A stretch of 64,000 bases of DNA, from positions 32,713 to 96,712 of the forward strand of contig JAKQDH010000206.1 in NCBI GenBank assembly GCA_029558835.1. The letters run 5' to 3'. Below the pieces are notes generated by a model that did not search any database, was not told the origin of the DNA, and saw nothing but the letters and a program-made list of their open reading frames with translations. This DNA is from Planctomycetota bacterium (GTDB taxonomy: Bacteria > Planctomycetota > Phycisphaerae > UBA1845). Made by a program: the position numbers and the translations under genes. This document shows positions 61,697 to 64,000 of the stretch, piece by piece; position 1 is the stretch's first letter, and each line of letters opens with the position of its first letter.

Positions 61697-61996
61697 CTAC
61701 GGCTTGGCCGTCTCCGGCGGCGTGCTTTGGGCCACCTTCGCGCCCTGCTGGCCGACGAGCGTGTTCCCCAGCGCCTCCACGGTGTCCAGCTCGGTGAACG
61801 CCCGCGTGGCCGCGGCCGTGGCCGCCTGGGCGACGATCAGCGCGTTCTGGAGCGCGTTCTCGGCGATGATGTTCAGGCGCGACAGATGCGCCGCGTGCGC
61901 CTGCATCAACGATGCCCCGTAATGCGACGGAGCCCCCGCGCCGATCTTGGTGTTCTCGTTTGCGACCGAATCGACCAATCCCTGATCCGCTGCCAT
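61697..61996 (-). CDS. RebB-like small protein between terminase and portal
   Basis: This 99-residue protein has the pattern of the RebB/'killing trait' family: VDSVANENTKIGAGAPSHYGASLMQAHAAHLSRL then AENALQNALIVAQAATAA. It is a small helical protein with few charges and repeated Ala/Gln. RebB proteins form R-body ribbons in some bacteria, and related short proteins occur in phage genomes. It starts at the ATG at 61996 with AAAGGA upstream. A structural or toxic function is unproven; the family match is by eye. Confidence 0.45.
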   Translation of the reverse strand: MAADQGLVDSVANENTKIGAGAPSHYGASLMQAHAAHLSRLNIIAENALQNALIVAQAATAAATRAFTELDTVEALGNTLVGQQGAKVAQSTPPETAKP

Positions 61997-62101
61997 GACA
62001 ACCGTCCTTTCCTGTGCCTATCTGCCTGCGGCGCCGTCCCAACACGCATTGGGACCACGCTACGCCGCGTCGTACTCAGCCTATGGACTTCAGACTTCCA
62101 C

Positions 62102-62302
62102 TCACGCCGTCCCCGGCGGCACGATCTTGACGCGGGTGAACCCCTTAGCCGGATTCCGCGAGGCCGCTTCCTTGCTGGCGAGGTACTTGTCCGCCTCGAT
62201 CTGGTCCGCCAGCGGGTGCTGCTGCACGGTCACGCCGTCGGCGCTGGCCTGCTTGGGGCCTTCCGCGTTCGTCTTGATGGCGTCCTTCAGGTCGTCCGCC
62301 AT
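62102..62302 (-). CDS. small phage head protein (gpW-like position)
   Basis: This 66-residue protein (MADDLKDAIKTN, then DQIEADKYLASKEAASRN, ending KIVPPGTA) is Ala/Lys-rich and helical. It sits between terminase and portal where lambda gpW lies, the head-tail joining place. No clear ribosome site was seen at the ATG at 62302, and an upstream TTG at 62338 is possible. Identity is inferred from position. Confidence 0.5.
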   Translation of the reverse strand: MADDLKDAIKTNAEGPKQASADGVTVQQHPLADQIEADKYLASKEAASRNPAKGFTRVKIVPPGTA

Positions 62303-62506
62303 GGGTCGCGTTCCGGACAACCAGTTCGCGCGGCCCAACAGAAAAGGCCACGCCGGGTATGCGGCCCCGCATGGCCTTCGTCCGTGGCTTCGCGTCGGGG
62401 ATCAGCCGACACGCCGCGCGTCCTGGTTGTCTGCTCTCACCCTACCGCCAAAGCCGCGCCCCGCGAAGGACGTTCCGGCTGTCGGCGACAGATTGTGCCA
62501 TATGTG

Positions 62507-62740
62507 TCATCTGCTGCTGTTATCCGGGCCTCCGTCGGTCACGTCGGCGAGTTTCGACGGCGTGACCTCGTAGGTCGTGACCCGCCGGCCACAATGCCGG
62601 CACTGGCGGTAGCGGACGATTCGACCCAGCGACCGCCGGGTGTTGAGCACCGGCAGGTGGGCGCACCCGCACTTGGGGCAGACGACGCCCTTGGGGTCGT
62701 CCGCTGGCGGCCAGCGCTTGCGTGTACTCTCGGTCGTCAT
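62507..62740 (-). CDS. zinc-ribbon phage protein (Ogr-like)
   Basis: This 77-residue protein has CPKCGCAHLP and QCRHCGRRVTTYEV, a four-cysteine zinc ribbon similar in spacing to phage Ogr/Delta and NrdR-type ribbons, with a basic linker. Its ATG overlaps the terminase stop (ATGA, four bases). A regulatory or DNA-packaging role is inferred; the ribbon is seen directly. Confidence 0.65.
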   Translation of the reverse strand: MTTESTRKRWPPADDPKGVVCPKCGCAHLPVLNTRRSLGRIVRYRQCRHCGRRVTTYEVTPSKLADVTDGGPDNSSR

Positions 62741-64000
62741 CCCACGCGCCTTCTGAGGTCTTCCTGTGTATACCGCTTCCGCCGGCGGGTGGTCGTGCCT
62801 TCGCCGGGGACTTTCACGCCGATCAGCGACGCGGCCACCGCGCAGCCGACCAGGCAGTCGAACCAGTGGTTGTCGGGCTTCGACGGCTTGACACGCCATT
62901 CGCGGACGGTCCGGCCGTGGCCTTCAGTGACGACGTAGGTCTCCGCGTCGGCCACGTGCTCGGCGAATAGGCGATGGTGCTCGGGCTTCTTGCCGAACAG
63001 GGACAGCGCGCCCTTGTCGCCGGCGGGCGTCGCCAGCCGGGCGTGGACAAACGTCTTCCAGAAGTTGGCGTCGAACGCGACGTGTCGAAACTCGCTCGAA
63101 CGCGACACGTTCGGGATGTACCAGTTGTGCCCGTGTCGTTCGCCCGGCCGGCGGGTGTAGGTCGCCATCGGCTTGTTCCCGGCCTTCAGGCCCATGCCCT
63201 TCGACAGCGTCACGGCCGGCCCGCACTTGATAGCCACGGCATTGCAGACCGCCGGCAGGTAGCCCGAGTCGATCAAGAGCCGCTCGACGTGCAGCGCGAC
63301 GCCGTCGGTCCGCTCCCAGGACCGGGCAAGCAGGTCCGACGCGAGCTTCTCCAGACCGGCCTGCACTGCGCCTTCCTTACCGGCGCCACGGAACGCCGCG
63401 GCCAGCGTGTGCGTCGCATCGCGCAGCGTGAAGTACAGCCGCTTCTGGTCGGGGAACGTGCCGTAGTCCAGAACGAGCCCGGTGAAATCCTCCTGCCACG
63501 CGCAGACGCACCAGAACAGCAGCTTGTCGTGCACGTCGATGAACGCGGTGACGCGCGTCGCGGCGAGCGGCACCTCGCCCCGCGGCCGGCCGGTGAGCTT
63601 GGCGGCCACCTCGTCCGCGGTGAGCCGTTCATCCTCGGCCTGCTCGGTAACCGGCTCGTTCTGATACTCCGCGGCGAACGCCTCTTCGTCGCGGAGCTTG
63701 AGGTTGATTGCGTGCTGGATCGCCGAAAGCTCGGTCTTCGCGTCGTACCGCGCCGGCCAGGCGACGACGGCCCCGGCGTCCATCGCTTCGCGGTGCGCGG
63801 CGTAGAACTCCGTCGCGGGCGCCAGACCCTTGCCTTGCCGCAAGCCTTCGGCGCGGACGCGGGCGTACTCATCCCAGAGCTTCTCCGCGGTCGGGAAGGC
63901 GTAGACCAGCTTCGTGCACTCGCCTTGCCATTCGGGCGTCTTCTGCCGGTCGAGCACCTGGTCGGCGAGGTCGCCGGCGTAAATCTTCGTGCACGTCAGC
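62737..64000 (-). CDS. terminase large subunit (5' end outside the window)
   Basis: The frame is open to the window edge, giving at least 421 residues of the C-terminal part. Visible are the nuclease-side strand VTAFIDVHDKLLFWCVCAW, DYGTF and LLIDSGY, later GKKPEHHRLFAEHVADAETY and DNHWFDCLVGCAVAASL, which match the GpA-type terminase nuclease domain. It cuts concatemeric DNA and, with its ATPase half outside the window, packages it through the portal. The Walker A/B part is not visible here. Confidence 0.85.
   Translation of the reverse strand, partial: LTCTKIYAGDLADQVLDRQKTPEWQGECTKLVYAFPTAEKLWDEYARVRAEGLRQGKGLAPATEFYAAHREAMDAGAVVAWPARYDAKTELSAIQHAINLKLRDEEAFAAEYQNEPVTEQAEDERLTADEVAAKLTGRPRGEVPLAATRVTAFIDVHDKLLFWCVCAWQEDFTGLVLDYGTFPDQKRLYFTLRDATHTLAAAFRGAGKEGAVQAGLEKLASDLLARSWERTDGVALHVERLLIDSGYLPAVCNAVAIKCGPAVTLSKGMGLKAGNKPMATYTRRPGERHGHNWYIPNVSRSSEFRHVAFDANFWKTFVHARLATPAGDKGALSLFGKKPEHHRLFAEHVADAETYVVTEGHGRTVREWRVKPSKPDNHWFDCLVGCAVAASLIGVKVPGEGTTTRRRKRYTQEDLRRRVG

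Noticed and set aside
60186..61922. A + strand open frame of 578 residues opposite the portal.
   Set aside because: It is antisense to a clear portal gene, with composition typical of a shadow frame.

Overview
The window is high-GC DNA that reads like a planctomycete (Phycisphaerae-like) chromosome or metagenome contig. The evidence is a set of secreted proteins ending in dockerin-like Ca-binding repeats, thrombospondin-3-like 'NGIPDEC' repeats, a PEP-CTERM protein, a Tat-exported sulfatase with its radical-SAM maturase, EF-hand hydrolases, and a Sigma70_ECF factor coupled to a Ser/Thr kinase with TPRs. The lineage is inferred from gene style; there is no rRNA in the window.

Layout. (1) 0.2-1.7 kb, + strand: a remnant of a bacterial ubiquitin-like conjugation cassette (small membrane protein, ubiquitin-like protein, E2, JAB peptidase running into the first residues of an E1/ThiF domain). 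It is cut at about 1735 and joined to the 3' end of an unrelated dockerin gene. (2) 2.0-11.1 kb, - strand: an apparent operon of a three-hydrolase fusion, a VOC/FG-GAP/ASPIC protein, an anaerobic sulfatase maturase and a sulfatase. (3) 11.6-30.8 kb: envelope and secreted proteins (Spy/CpxP-like, Lys-C-like protease, tail-fibre-like protein, PEP-CTERM protein, two dockerin proteins, and a 2177-residue protein with 14 propeller-like repeats and a caspase-like C-terminus), plus the sigma/kinase pair. (4) 31.8-35.5 kb: ArdC-like antirestriction protein, zinc-ribbon protein, AlpA-like HTH and a tyrosine integrase, marking the edge of a mobile element. (5) 35.8-48.2 kb, - strand: a tight eight-gene defence operon: HTH, DUF499-type ATPase carrying an Ig-like BIG2 domain, minimal PglZ, DUF1156-type adenine methylase, DUF3696-type AAA ATPase, PIN-like protein, small unknown protein and SNF2 helicase. 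It starts from a sigma70-like promoter embedded in a 27-bp perfect palindrome. (6) 48.5-64 kb, - strand: the late genes of a tailed phage (terminase, zinc-ribbon protein, head-joining candidate, RebB-like protein, lambda-type portal, protease-capsid fusion, DUF2190, tail genes, frameshifted tail chaperones, tape measure, large distal proteins), running off the right end.

How they fit. The defence operon lies, co-oriented, between an integrase and phage structural genes, so the most interesting reading is that it is cargo of a prophage or phage-derived element. The operon pairs a BREX/DISARM-related modification core (methylase, PglZ, DUF499, SNF2) with an embedded ATPase/PIN pair that could be the toxic arm. 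It is not canonical BREX or DISARM: neither the DrmA/DrmB pair nor BrxA/B/L is present. Family names were assigned by eye from motifs; no database search was run.
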